Shown here: positions 1 to 7,708 of the stretch, in pieces
Numbering within the stretch: position 1 is the first letter of the stretch
How the letters are laid out: the number at the start of each line of letters is the position of its first letter
Assembly (NCBI GenBank): GCA_964420325.1
Contig: CAYQSU010000002.1
Location: 1-64,000, forward strand
Length of the DNA stretch: 64,000 nucleotides
Direction: 5' to 3'
DNA from: CAYQSU01 sp964420325
GTDB taxonomy: Bacteria; Pseudomonadota; Alphaproteobacteria; Rhodospirillales; Defluviicoccaceae
The notes under the pieces: generated by a model
Seen by the model: the letters and a program-made list of their open reading frames with translations, nothing else
The model's database searches: none
Told to the model about the DNA's origin: nothing
Translations under genes and position numbers: made by a program

Positions 1-12
1 GCGCCGGCGTCG

Positions 13-36
13 ATCACCGGGACGGGGCCCGGTGAT
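13..36. repeat. Perfect 9-bp inverted repeat (hairpin)
   Basis: Positions 13-21 (ATCACCGGG) are the exact reverse complement of 28-36 (CCCGGTGAT), separated by a 6-base loop. No T-run follows on either strand, so it is not a standard intrinsic terminator. It lies downstream of the minus-strand membrane protein gene and directly before a tandem repeat. It may be an RNA-stabilising hairpin or part of a dispersed intergenic element. Confidence 0.6.
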
Positions 37-52
37 GATGCGCGGGGGGAAC

Positions 53-171
53 GGGCGCGCGGCGTGCTCCGACCGAACGCTACAATGCCAGACCCGACCC
101 CCATGCTCGTGGGGCGCGCGGCGTGCTCCGACCGAACGCTACAATGCCAGACCCGACCCCCATGCTCGTGG
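53..171. repeat. 59-bp tandem direct duplication, two copies
   Basis: Bases 53-111 are repeated without visible change at 112-170, and identity extends about one base further. There are two full copies and no spacer, so this is not a CRISPR array. The unit contains CGTGCTCCGACCGAAC and GCTACAATGCC. It is intergenic, in the 203 bases before the stop codon of the minus-strand gene, and no convincing protein is encoded in it. Exact copies suggest a recent slippage or duplication event. Confidence 0.85.
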
Positions 172-203
172 AGGGTGCCTACGGCCGTGGCTGCGGGCCG
201 CCG

Positions 204-1796
204 TTACGCGGCGGGGGTGCGGCGGCGGAGGCGGGCGGCGAGGGCGGTGAGGACGAGGAGGCCGCCGGCGAGGGCGAGGACGTTGGGGGCGATGACGTGG
301 CGGGCCTCCAGGTGGACCAGCGCGTACATGCCGACGAACGCGGCGTAGAGGAGGAGGAACCACGCCAGCACGACAAGCGCGGGCGGGAGCGGGCGGCGGC
401 GAAGCGCCCGGGCCAGCACCAGCATGGGGCCGCCGACGACGAAGGCCATGACCAGGAGCGGCGACACGGCGAGGGTCATGGCCTCGGCCCCCCACAGCGC
501 CCACGCCGGCAGGGGCGGGAGGCGGGACGACTTGCCTTGGGCGGCGGGCAGCCCCCGCTTGAAATCGATGACGGCCCGCAGCTGTTCCGGCCAGACCTCG
601 GCCCAGGCGTAACGGAGGAGGGCGAGCGGATGGTTCCAGGCGAGCGCGAAGAAGGCGGCCTGGGCTTCCCGCGCCATCTCGGGCGCGGTGAGCCCGAGCT
701 CGGAGAACATGTGGTGGACGACGTCCTTGGTCAGCGGCCACTCGTCGGGGTAGCGCGGCCCCTCGAGGACGGCGAGGGGACCGGCACGGGCAGGGCCGTC
801 CGCCGCGGCTTCGGCATGGCGGTGGCGCACGGCCTCGTAAGCGGCGGTTACGGGTGAACCCGCGGCAAGCACCGAGGTCCCGGCCATCTCGATCGCCAAC
901 GGCGGCCGGATCAGGTTGGCCTGGGCGATGGTGGTGAACAAGGGTTCGCCGACCCGATACAGGTTCCAGAGGTTGTAGGTCCCCCACGCCGCGAGCGTCG
1001 GCAGCACGAACACGAGCGCATGCGCGAGCCGGCACCGCAGCCCCGGCTCCGATGACGCCAGCACCACGCCGAGCGCGACGAACGGCGTCATGTAGAGGGC
1101 GGCCGGGCGAAGCAGCACCGAGAGCGCAAACAGAAGGCCGAGGGCGAGCAAGCGCGCGGTGCCGAGACGCCGGCCGCGGAGGAGGGCGTGGGCGATCGTC
1201 AGCACGACGCATAGGAACGAAGACGCGAACAGGCTGTCGTTCATCAGGCTGAGGTCGGCAAGCAGGATCGCCGACAGGGAGAAGGCGAGGACAAACGCGA
1301 ACGAGACACTGGGGGCGATGCCGATCTCGAAGAGGAGCCGGAACAGCAGCACCGAGACGAGAGCGGTGGCGATGGTCTGCAGGACGACGACGGCGGTGTC
1401 GAACCGCTCGCCGAACAGGACGCGCGCCGCGGCGATGACGGCCGGATAGGCGATCGAATCGAACAGGGTCCGGGGCATGGGCGATCGCCCGGCGTCGGCA
1501 TCATGGAGCCACGCGGCGCCGGAGAGCAGGATCTCCGCATACTCGACGTAGCGGGCGGTGTCGGCCCGATGGAGCGGGTCCGATGCGGCGAGCCCCGCGA
1601 GGCGGAGGGCGGCAACGAGGAGGAACAGGACCAGCAGCATGCGGCCAGGCCGCGACGACGTTCGGAGGCCCGGCAGAGGGCGTGCCGGTCCGGCGGCGGC
1701 CGATGCGGGATCCCCGGGGATCGGGTTCGCCCGGTCCGGGGACAACCAGGTGCGCGAGGGCGGTGGCCGCCGAGAATCTGCCGAATAATTCATCAT
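204..1796 (-). CDS. Polytopic membrane protein, GT-C / ArnT-like glycosyltransferase family 39 candidate
   Basis: About 530 aa with many hydrophobic helices. After an N-terminal helix (LLVLFLLVAALRLAGLA) comes a short acidic loop with DPLHRADTARYVEYA, which resembles the first periplasmic loop of GT-C lipid-linked sugar transferases, where an Asp/Glu near a Tyr is catalytic. The C-terminal third alternates helices with Arg/Pro-rich loops. The open frame runs upstream to 2012, but that would overlap the divergent gene and its promoter. ATG ATG at 1796/1793 (MMNYSAD) is the best start, and ATG at 1640 is an alternative. It stands alone on the minus strand. The family assignment is inference from topology and one motif, and sugar donor and acceptor are unknown. 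Confidence 0.55.
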   Translation of the reverse strand: MMNYSADSRRPPPSRTWLSPDRANPIPGDPASAAAGPARPLPGLRTSSRPGRMLLVLFLLVAALRLAGLAASDPLHRADTARYVEYAEILLSGAAWLHDADAGRSPMPRTLFDSIAYPAVIAAARVLFGERFDTAVVVLQTIATALVSVLLFRLLFEIGIAPSVSFAFVLAFSLSAILLADLSLMNDSLFASSFLCVVLTIAHALLRGRRLGTARLLALGLLFALSVLLRPAALYMTPFVALGVVLASSEPGLRCRLAHALVFVLPTLAAWGTYNLWNLYRVGEPLFTTIAQANLIRPPLAIEMAGTSVLAAGSPVTAAYEAVRHRHAEAAADGPARAGPLAVLEGPRYPDEWPLTKDVVHHMFSELGLTAPEMAREAQAAFFALAWNHPLALLRYAWAEVWPEQLRAVIDFKRGLPAAQGKSSRLPPLPAWALWGAEAMTLAVSPLLVMAFVVGGPMLVLARALRRRPLPPALVVLAWFLLLYAAFVGMYALVHLEARHVIAPNVLALAGGLLVLTALAARLRRRTPAA

Positions 1797-1948
1797 AAAC
1801 AGGTCATCGAGCAAGAAATGGGCAACAACCGAGGCGGCTCGGTTGCGAGCGGAGCCGCCGAAGCCGGCACGATCGGTTTCGAAAGTGGCAGCACTATGAA
1901 GGCGCACCGGGGCCGTGCCGGCCGGCCGCGGGCAGGGCGGCGCTGTTC

Positions 1949-1964
1949 TGGCACGCTTCCTGCA
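1949..1964 (+). promoter_or_regulatory. Sigma-54 (-24/-12) promoter upstream of the ATP-grasp/Anbu operon
   Basis: TGGCACGCTTCCTGCA has GG at 1950-1951 and GC at 1962-1963, exactly ten bases apart. It matches the RpoN consensus TGGCACG-N4-TTGCA with one substitution. Transcription would begin near 1975, about 20 bases before the GTG at 1997, leaving room for the purine-rich ribosome site at 1984-1994. An upstream activator site was not identified. If functional, the operon needs an enhancer-binding activator such as NtrC. Confidence 0.6.
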
Positions 1965-1996
1965 AGGACAGGGGGAAACGGCGGAGAGAGAGGATC

Positions 1997-3424
1997 GTGC
2001 TCGACAGCGCAACCGACGCCGTCTTCGACGAGATGCGAGGTCCGGACGGCGAGATCCGCAACGCCTATCGCGGCTACAGCGAGTGGCTTGGCGCCACCTC
2101 GGTCGAGCGGCTCGACGACAAGCACCGTCGCGCCGACGCCATGTTCCGGCGCCTCGGCATCACCTTTGCCGTCGACGGCGACACCGACGGGGTCGAACGG
2201 CTGATCCCCTTCGACGTCATCCCGCGCATCCTCGATGCCGACGAGTGGCGCATCGTGGCGACGGGGGCGAGCCAACGCGTGCGCGCCATCAACGCGTTCC
2301 TCAACGACATCTACCACGACCAGGACATCGTCAAGAGCGGGCGCATTCCGGCCAGTCTCGTCCTCAACAATCCGGCGTTCCGGCCGGAGGCGCTCGGTCT
2401 CGACGTTCCCCGCGGCGTCTACGTCCACGTCGCCGGCATCGACGTGGTGCGGGTCGGCGCCGACGAGTTCTATGTGCTCGAGGACAACGTGCGGGTGCCG
2501 TCGGGCGTCTCCTACATGCTCGAGAACCGGGTGACGATGATGCGGCTGTTCCCCGAGCTGTTCGCCGTCCACGCGGTCGCACCCGTCGGCCACTATCCCG
2601 AGGTGCTGCTGCGGACGCTGAAGGCGGTGGCGCCGGTCGGTGTCGGCGCTCCGAGCGTCGCCGTGCTGACCCCCGGACATTTCAACAGCGCCTTCTTCGA
2701 GCACGCGTTCCTCGCCCGCGAGATGGGGGTGGAGCTCGTCGAAGGCCAAGATCTGGTTGTCGACGAGGACCGGGTGTTCATGCGCACCACCGAGGGGCTG
2801 AAGCGCGTCGACGTGATCTACCGGCGCATCGACGACGATTTCATCGATCCGCTGGCGTTCCGCGCCGAATCGCTGTTGGGCGTCCCCGGCCTCCTGTCGG
2901 TGGTGCGCAACGGCCGCGTGACGCTGGCCAACGCCATCGGCACCGGCATCGCCGACGACAAGGCGGTCTATGCTTACGTTCCCGAGATGATCGACTTCTA
3001 TCTCGGCGAGACCCCGATCCTGAAGACGGTGCCGACCTACAGCCTGCGCAACGCCGACGACCGGGCCTACGTGCTCGACCATCTGGAGGAGCTGGTGGTC
3101 AAGGAGGTGGCGGGCGCGGGCGGCTACGGCATGCTGGTCGGTCCGAGGAGCACGGCCGAGCAGAGGGACGAGTTCCGCGGCAAGATCCTGGCCCGGCCCG
3201 ATGCCTTCATCGCCCAGCCGACGCTGGCGCTGTCCACCTGTCCGACGCTGATCGACGGCCGCATCGAGCCGCGCCACGTCGACCTCCGCCCCTACGTGCT
3301 CACCGGCGAGACGACGATCGTCGTCCCCGGCGGGCTCACCCGGGTGGCGCTGAAGAAGGACTCGCTCGTCGTCAACTCGTCGCAGGGGGGCGGCACCAAG
3401 GACACCTGGGTCTTGGAGGGCTAG
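1997..3424 (+). CDS. Circularly permuted type 2 ATP-grasp protein (COG2308)
   Basis: 475 aa, usual length for the family. It is related to ATP-grasp peptide-bond ligases whose core has been circularly permuted, and members sit in operons with alpha-E and transglutaminase proteins. Recognisable stretches are NDIYHDQDIVKSG near residue 105, YVLEDNVRVPSGVSYMLENR near 160-180, DVIYRRIDDDFIDPL near 275, and the C-terminal VVNSSQGGGTKDTWVLEG. A GTG start at 1997 follows GAGAGAGAGG. It is the first gene of a four-gene operon, 2 bases before the alpha-E gene. A role in making or modifying a small peptide or amide is inferred from the family, and the substrate is unknown. Confidence 0.9.
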   Translation: MLDSATDAVFDEMRGPDGEIRNAYRGYSEWLGATSVERLDDKHRRADAMFRRLGITFAVDGDTDGVERLIPFDVIPRILDADEWRIVATGASQRVRAINAFLNDIYHDQDIVKSGRIPASLVLNNPAFRPEALGLDVPRGVYVHVAGIDVVRVGADEFYVLEDNVRVPSGVSYMLENRVTMMRLFPELFAVHAVAPVGHYPEVLLRTLKAVAPVGVGAPSVAVLTPGHFNSAFFEHAFLAREMGVELVEGQDLVVDEDRVFMRTTEGLKRVDVIYRRIDDDFIDPLAFRAESLLGVPGLLSVVRNGRVTLANAIGTGIADDKAVYAYVPEMIDFYLGETPILKTVPTYSLRNADDRAYVLDHLEELVVKEVAGAGGYGMLVGPRSTAEQRDEFRGKILARPDAFIAQPTLALSTCPTLIDGRIEPRHVDLRPYVLTGETTIVVPGGLTRVALKKDSLVVNSSQGGGTKDTWVLEG

Positions 3425-3426
3425 GG

Positions 3427-4359
3427 ATGCTCGGTCGCACGGCCAACTCCGTCCTGTGGATGGCGCGCTACGTGGAGCGCGCGGAGAACATGGCGCGGCT
3501 CCTCGCCAGCACCTACCACATGTCGCTGCTGCACGCCACCAACGGCGACGAACGGCGCGAATGGCAGGCGCCGCTGGCGCTGTGCACCGAGCGCGCCGAC
3601 TTCGAGGCCCGCCACGGCGAGGCCTCGGCCGCCAACGTGCTGGCGTACATGGCGCTCGATCTCGACAACCCCGACAGCATCCACACCTCGATCCGCAGGG
3701 CGCGGGAGAACGCGCGGGCGACGCGGACCGAGCTGACCACCGAGGTGTGGGAGGCGATCAACCAGACCCACTTCGATTTCGCCGGCCTCACCTACGGCAA
3801 GATGCTGGACATGGGCTTCGAGGAGTTCTTCGACTGGGTCAAGGAGCGCTCGCACCTGTTCCGCGGCGCCGTCGTCGGCACCATGCGGCGCGGCGACGCC
3901 TTCACCTTCGCGCGGCTCGGCACGTTCATCGAGCGGGCCGACAACACCGCCCGCTTCCTCGCGACGAAATGGCAGCTCCTGAGCCCGGGCTCGCGGCCGC
4001 TGGCGGCCGAGGAGTACTTCCGCTGGGGCGCGCTGTTGCGGGCGTTCAGCGCCTTCAAGGCCTATCGCGAGGTCTATTCGGTGATCATCGAACCGCGGCA
4101 GGTGGCCGAGCTCCTGGTCCTGCGCGACGACATGCCGCGGTCGCTGTTCGCCTGTGTCGGCGAGCAGCACGCCATCCTCAAGCGCCTGCGCCGCACGGCG
4201 GCGTCCACCCGCATCGCCGGCCAGCTCTGCAACCGCATGGAGGCGAGCCGCATCGACGGCATCCTGAGATCGGGTCTGCCCCGCTACCTCAACGACTTCG
4301 TCCGCCGCAACAACGAGCTCAGCGAGCTCATCGGCCGGGAGTTCATGCTGACGGGATGA
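3427..4359 (+). CDS. Alpha-E domain protein (COG2307)
   Basis: 310 aa, almost entirely alpha-helical and rich in Arg and Glu. It opens with the family signature LGRTANSVLWMARYVERAEN and has a second RYVERAEN-like copy further on (RLGTFIERADNTARFL). It nearly always accompanies the permuted ATP-grasp protein, here 2 bases upstream, and its ATGA junction with the transglutaminase gene points to coupled translation. No catalytic residues are established, and a scaffold or partner role for the ATP-grasp enzyme is inferred. There is no signal peptide, so it is probably cytoplasmic. Confidence 0.9.
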   Translation: MLGRTANSVLWMARYVERAENMARLLASTYHMSLLHATNGDERREWQAPLALCTERADFEARHGEASAANVLAYMALDLDNPDSIHTSIRRARENARATRTELTTEVWEAINQTHFDFAGLTYGKMLDMGFEEFFDWVKERSHLFRGAVVGTMRRGDAFTFARLGTFIERADNTARFLATKWQLLSPGSRPLAAEEYFRWGALLRAFSAFKAYREVYSVIIEPRQVAELLVLRDDMPRSLFACVGEQHAILKRLRRTAASTRIAGQLCNRMEASRIDGILRSGLPRYLNDFVRRNNELSELIGREFMLTG

Positions 4360-5162
4360 AGCTCCACATCACCCACGAGACCCATTACCGCTTCGACGAG
4401 CCGGCGCATCACAGCATCCAGTACCTGAGGCTGACGCCGCGCGCGGATCCGTCGCAGTTCGTCGGGACATGGACGGTGTCGACGCCGGGCCGGCTCAGGA
4501 GCTGGACCGACGGCTTCGGCAACCTCGCCCACGTCTCGGTCCAGGACGGCCGCCATCACGAGGTCCCGGTCGTCGTCCGCGGCGAGGTGGAGACGGTCGA
4601 CACCGCCGGCGTCCTGCCTCCCGACGACGGTCTGCCGCCCTTGATGTTCCTCCGCGAGACACGGTACACACGGGTCGAGGACACCATCCGCGCGCTGGCG
4701 CTGCCGTTTCGCGATCGCCTCGCCGACGAGGGCGCGATCGCGACCTTGCACGCCCTGATGCTGACGCTGCACGAGCGGGTCGTCTACCGGGCCGGACACA
4801 CGGATGCGCAGAGCACGGCGGCCGACGCGCTGCGGCATGGCTTCGGCGTCTGTCAGGACCATGCCCACCTCTACATCGCCTGCAGCCGGGTGCTCGGCGT
4901 TCCCGCCCGCTACGTCAGCGGCTATCTGCACAGCGAAGGCGGTGCGACCGACGCCGTTGCCAGCCACGCCTGGGCGGAGGCGTATGTCGGCGATCTCGGC
5001 TGGATCGCGTTCGACGCGGCGAACGGCGTCTGTGCCACCGACGCCTACGTGCGGCTCGCCGTCGCGCTCGACTACGATGGCGCCTGTCCGGTGCGCGGGG
5101 TGCGCCGCGGCGGCGGCGGCGAGGATATGAGCGTGCGCGTCCGGATCGTCCACGACACCTAG
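4356..5162 (+). CDS. Transglutaminase-like cysteine peptidase family protein
   Basis: 268 aa. The N-terminal half is the bacterial transglutaminase N-terminal beta domain (MKLHITHETHYRFDEPA). The C-terminal core carries the papain-like triad: Cys166 in GVCQDHAH, His204 in SHAWAEA and Asp220 in AFDAANG. The start overlaps the preceding stop as ATGA. No signal peptide or membrane helix is seen, so it acts in the cytoplasm. In this operon it probably hydrolyses or transfers a peptide or isopeptide bond made by the ATP-grasp protein. That pairing is known from conserved gene context, and the chemistry is inferred. Confidence 0.92.
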   Translation: MKLHITHETHYRFDEPAHHSIQYLRLTPRADPSQFVGTWTVSTPGRLRSWTDGFGNLAHVSVQDGRHHEVPVVVRGEVETVDTAGVLPPDDGLPPLMFLRETRYTRVEDTIRALALPFRDRLADEGAIATLHALMLTLHERVVYRAGHTDAQSTAADALRHGFGVCQDHAHLYIACSRVLGVPARYVSGYLHSEGGATDAVASHAWAEAYVGDLGWIAFDAANGVCATDAYVRLAVALDYDGACPVRGVRRGGGGEDMSVRVRIVHDT

Positions 5163-5188
5163 CGGGGCCGCCCGAGCAGGGGATTGCG

Positions 5189-5932
5189 ATGAGCTATTGC
5201 CTTGGCATCCAGGTCGACGAAGGCCTGGTGTTCGCCGCCGACTCGCGGACCAACGCCGGGGTCGACAGCGTGTCGACGTTCCGCAAGCTGTTCGTCTTCG
5301 ACCGACCCGGCGAACGGGTGATCGTCGTCCTGACCGCCGGCAATCTCGCCGTCACCCAGGACGTCATCGACCGCATCGAGCGCGGCCTCGCCACCGACGA
5401 CGGCGGCCGCAACATCCTGATGAGCGAGTCGATGTTCGACGCCTCGCGCATCGTCGGCAATTCCCTGCGTTCGATCTTCGACCGCGACGCCGACTACTTC
5501 AAGGCGCACGGCAGCGAGTTCAACGCGTCCCTGATCGTCGGCGGTCAGATCCGGGGCGAGCGGCCGCGGCTGTTCCTCGTCTATCCGCTCGGCAACTTCA
5601 TCGAGGCCTCGGCCGAGACGCCGTACTTCCAGCTCGGCGAGACCAAGTACGGCAAGCCGATCCTGGAACGGGTGCTGACGCCCGAGGTCGGGCTGATGGA
5701 GGCGGCCAAGTGCGCGCTGGTGTCGTTCGATTCGACGATCCGCGCCAACATCTCGGTCGGCCCGCCGATCGACATCGTCACCTACCGCGGGGGCACCCAT
5801 CGACTGACCACCCGCCAGCGGGTCGAGACCGGGGATCCCTATTTCGAGGCGCTCCGCCGCCACTGGAGCGACGGCCTCCGCCGCGTCTTCGGCGAGGCGC
5901 CGGATCCGCCGTGGCGCCCGGCCGCCGACTGA
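5189..5932 (+). CDS. anbu: Anbu, proteasome-like beta-subunit protease (COG3484)
   Basis: 247 aa, normal for Anbu (ancestral beta subunit), a bacterial relative of HslV and proteasome beta subunits with an Ntn-hydrolase fold. The protein begins Met-Ser-Tyr-Cys, so removal of Met exposes Ser1 as the likely nucleophile, where HslV has Thr. In mature numbering Asp17 (FAADSRTNAG) and Lys32 (TFRKLF) supply the expected triad partners. The ATG at 5189 follows CAGGGG. It is the last gene of the ATP-grasp/alpha-E/transglutaminase operon, the context in which Anbu is typically found. No ATPase partner of the HslU type is encoded here. The native substrate is not established. Confidence 0.9.
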   Translation: MSYCLGIQVDEGLVFAADSRTNAGVDSVSTFRKLFVFDRPGERVIVVLTAGNLAVTQDVIDRIERGLATDDGGRNILMSESMFDASRIVGNSLRSIFDRDADYFKAHGSEFNASLIVGGQIRGERPRLFLVYPLGNFIEASAETPYFQLGETKYGKPILERVLTPEVGLMEAAKCALVSFDSTIRANISVGPPIDIVTYRGGTHRLTTRQRVETGDPYFEALRRHWSDGLRRVFGEAPDPPWRPAAD

Positions 5933-5978
5933 CGGGCCCGCACGCGTTTCTCCGCCGGTTTCGCCGTTCCCAGCGCAG

Positions 5979-6007
5979 TTGATTTTTTGCGGGCGCGAAG
6001 GTAGGTT
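5979..6007 (+). promoter_or_regulatory. Possible sigma-70 promoter of the Mrp antiporter operon
   Basis: TTGATT at 5979-5984 and TAGGTT at 6002-6007 are separated by 17 bases, in the 129-base gap before the first antiporter gene. Four of six -35 bases and three of six -10 bases match consensus. It is the most AT-rich spot in the gap and would give an mRNA leader of about 50 bases. Confidence 0.35.
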
Positions 6008-6061
6008 TGTGCGGCGCCACCACCGGGCGGCATCGGCAAGGATCAGAAAGAGGGGGGGGAC

Positions 6062-6547
6062 GTGCGTCACGCGCTTTCGCTCGGTCTGGTTCTGTTCGGC
6101 ACGTGGCTCCTCTTGTCGGGCATCTATGATGTGCCGCTGATGCTGGCCTTCGGGGTCGGGTCGACGGCGATCGTCGTTGCGATCGCGATGCGCATGGGCA
6201 TCGTCGACCGTGAGGGTCACCCCATCCATCTCCTCCCGCGCGTCGTCCTCAGTTGGACGTGGCTCCTGGCCGAGATCATGAAGTCCAATCTCGACGTCGC
6301 GCGTCGCGTGCTGGCGCGGAGCCCCGACATCAGCCCGACACTGGTGCGCTTGCCGACACGGCTGGGCACCGATCTCGGCCGTGTGACCTATGCCAACTGG
6401 ATCACGCTGACCCCCGGCACCGTCTCGATCATCGTCGAGCCCGGCGAGCTCGTTGTGCACGCGCTGACCCGCGAAGGCGCCGCCTCGCTCGAGGAAGGCG
6501 AGATGGAACGGCGCGTCGTCGCGTTCATGGGCGAGTCCCCCCGCTGA
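6062..6547 (+). CDS. mrpE: Na+/H+ antiporter subunit E (MnhE/MrpE)
   Basis: 161 aa, standard length. Two or three hydrophobic helices at the N terminus (LGLVLFGTWLLLSGI and the following segment) are followed by the family stretch SWTWLLAEIMKSNLDVARRVL and a cytoplasmic alpha/beta tail with TPGTVSIIVEPGELVVHAL. MrpE is an accessory membrane subunit of the multisubunit Mrp cation/proton antiporter. A GTG start follows GAGGGGGGG. It is first in the operon, and its stop overlaps the next start by one base. Confidence 0.93.
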   Translation: MRHALSLGLVLFGTWLLLSGIYDVPLMLAFGVGSTAIVVAIAMRMGIVDREGHPIHLLPRVVLSWTWLLAEIMKSNLDVARRVLARSPDISPTLVRLPTRLGTDLGRVTYANWITLTPGTVSIIVEPGELVVHALTREGAASLEEGEMERRVVAFMGESPR

Positions 6548-6834
6548 TGTTCGCCGCCGCCGCTGCCGCGCTGCTCGTGACCATGGCGATGGCGCTGGCA
6601 CGCGCCTTTCTCGGCCCGACGCTCTATGACCGCATCCTCGCGGTGAACGTGTTCGGAACCAAGACCGTGCTGATGATTGCGGTCGTCGGCTTCCTGACCG
6701 GCCGGCCGGACTTTCTCGATGTCGCTCTGGTCTATGCGCTGATCAACTTCGTCGGCGTGATCGCCGCACTCAAGGTGTTCAAGTACGGCGACCTCGGCGC
6801 CGCCGGGCTGGAACAGGACGAGGGCAGGGGATGA
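6547..6834 (+). CDS. mrpF: Antiporter subunit F (MnhF/MrpF)
   Basis: 95 aa with three membrane helices. The conserved segment GPTLYDRILAVNVFGTKTV is present, followed by RPDFLDVALVYALINFVGV, both typical of MrpF. It is a small hydrophobic subunit packing in the membrane arm of the Mrp complex. The ATG shares its A with the TGA of mrpE, and its stop overlaps mrpG by four bases, so translation is coupled along E-F-G. Confidence 0.93.
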   Translation: MFAAAAAALLVTMAMALARAFLGPTLYDRILAVNVFGTKTVLMIAVVGFLTGRPDFLDVALVYALINFVGVIAALKVFKYGDLGAAGLEQDEGRG

Positions 6835-7169
6835 TGGTCGTCGTCGACCTGCTCAGCTGGGTCGCGATCGCCGCCGGCATCGCGCTGTTGCTGACCGGCG
6901 GCATCGGGCTGTTGCGCCTGCCGGAGTTCTACACCCGCTGCCACGCCGCCGGGATCACCGACACCGGCGCGACCATGCTGATCGTCGTCGGACTGATGCT
7001 GCAAGCGGGGCTCAGCATGGTCACGGTGAAGCTCGTCCTGATTCTGCTCTTCTTGCTGTTCACGTCGCCGACGGCCACCCATGCGCTCGCCCATGCGGCC
7101 TTCACCGGCGGGATGAGGCCCCAGACGAAGCAGGATCCGGCCGACGAGCGCGAGGAGGCCAAGCCATAG
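6831..7169 (+). CDS. mrpG: Antiporter subunit G (MnhG/MrpG)
   Basis: 112 aa with three helices. The family signature GGIGLLRLPEFYTRCHAAGI followed by TDTGATMLI is clear, and the C terminus has the usual FTSPTATHALAHAAF motif. It starts with ATGATG at 6831 inside the end of mrpF. It is a structural membrane subunit of the Mrp complex. The hydrophilic tail (TKQDPADEREEAKP) is short and charged. Confidence 0.93.
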   Translation: MMVVVDLLSWVAIAAGIALLLTGGIGLLRLPEFYTRCHAAGITDTGATMLIVVGLMLQAGLSMVTVKLVLILLFLLFTSPTATHALAHAAFTGGMRPQTKQDPADEREEAKP

Positions 7170-7708
7170 AACCTGTCCTGGACTATGTGTTGTTGTTCTT
7201 CCTGGCGGCAACCGCGGTGGGCATCGTGCTTTCGCACAATCTGATCGCCGTGGTCATGCTGGCGGGCATCTACAGCCTGCTCGCCGCCAGCCTCTTCATC
7301 GTCCTCGACGCCCCCGATGTCGCGCTCACCGAGGCGGCGGTCGGGGCGGGAGCCGCCACCGTCCTGATGCTCGGTACGGTCGCGCTCACCACCCGCGTCG
7401 CCAAGCCGGTGCGCCTGCGGGCGGGGCCGCTGGCGGTGGTGGTGCTCACCGGCCTGGTGCTGATCTACGGCACGCTCAGCCTGCCGCCCTTCGGCGCTGC
7501 CGACGCCCCGGCGCAGCTCCACGTCGCGCCGCGCTATCTGGCCGAAGCGATGGAGGCGACCGGCGCGCCCAACGTCGTCGCCGCGGTGCTGGCGAGCTAT
7601 CGCGGCTGGGACACGCTGGGCGAGGTGGTGGTGATCTTCGCCGCCGGGGTCGGCGTGCTGATGCTGATGGGAAGCTGGCGGCGACGGCTCAGGGAGAAGG
7701 ACGAATGA
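7166..7708 (+). CDS. MbhD/MbhE-like antiporter subunit (DUF4040; MrpA C-terminal part)
   Basis: About 173-180 aa with six helices. The N-terminal two thirds match the MbhD/DUF4040 domain that ends MrpA (VALTEAAVGAGAATVLMLG), and the last third matches the MbhE-like end (RGWDTLGEVVVIFAAGVGVL). It is therefore the detached C-terminal module of MrpA as a separate gene. There is no ATG. The frame is open back to an ATA at 7166 that overlaps the mrpG stop in the manner of the neighbouring ATGA junctions (giving MEPVLDYVLLFF), and the first ordinary start is GTG at 7187. I mark the longer form, but the shorter one is equally possible. Confidence 0.85.
   Translation: MEPVLDYVLLFFLAATAVGIVLSHNLIAVVMLAGIYSLLAASLFIVLDAPDVALTEAAVGAGAATVLMLGTVALTTRVAKPVRLRAGPLAVVVLTGLVLIYGTLSLPPFGAADAPAQLHVAPRYLAEAMEATGAPNVVAAVLASYRGWDTLGEVVVIFAAGVGVLMLMGSWRRRLREKDE

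Noticed and set aside
53..171. Possible CRISPR array
   Set aside because: Only two copies, directly adjacent without spacers, and no cas genes in the window.
1797..2012. N-terminal extension of the minus-strand membrane protein to 2012
   Set aside because: It would overlap the divergent ATP-grasp gene and its sigma-54 promoter, and the extra 72 residues are Arg/Pro-rich without helices.
1793..3277. Long minus-strand open frame opposite the ATP-grasp gene (494 codons)
   Set aside because: It is a GC-rich shadow of a clearly homologous plus-strand protein, with low-complexity Asp/His/Arg content and no family resemblance.
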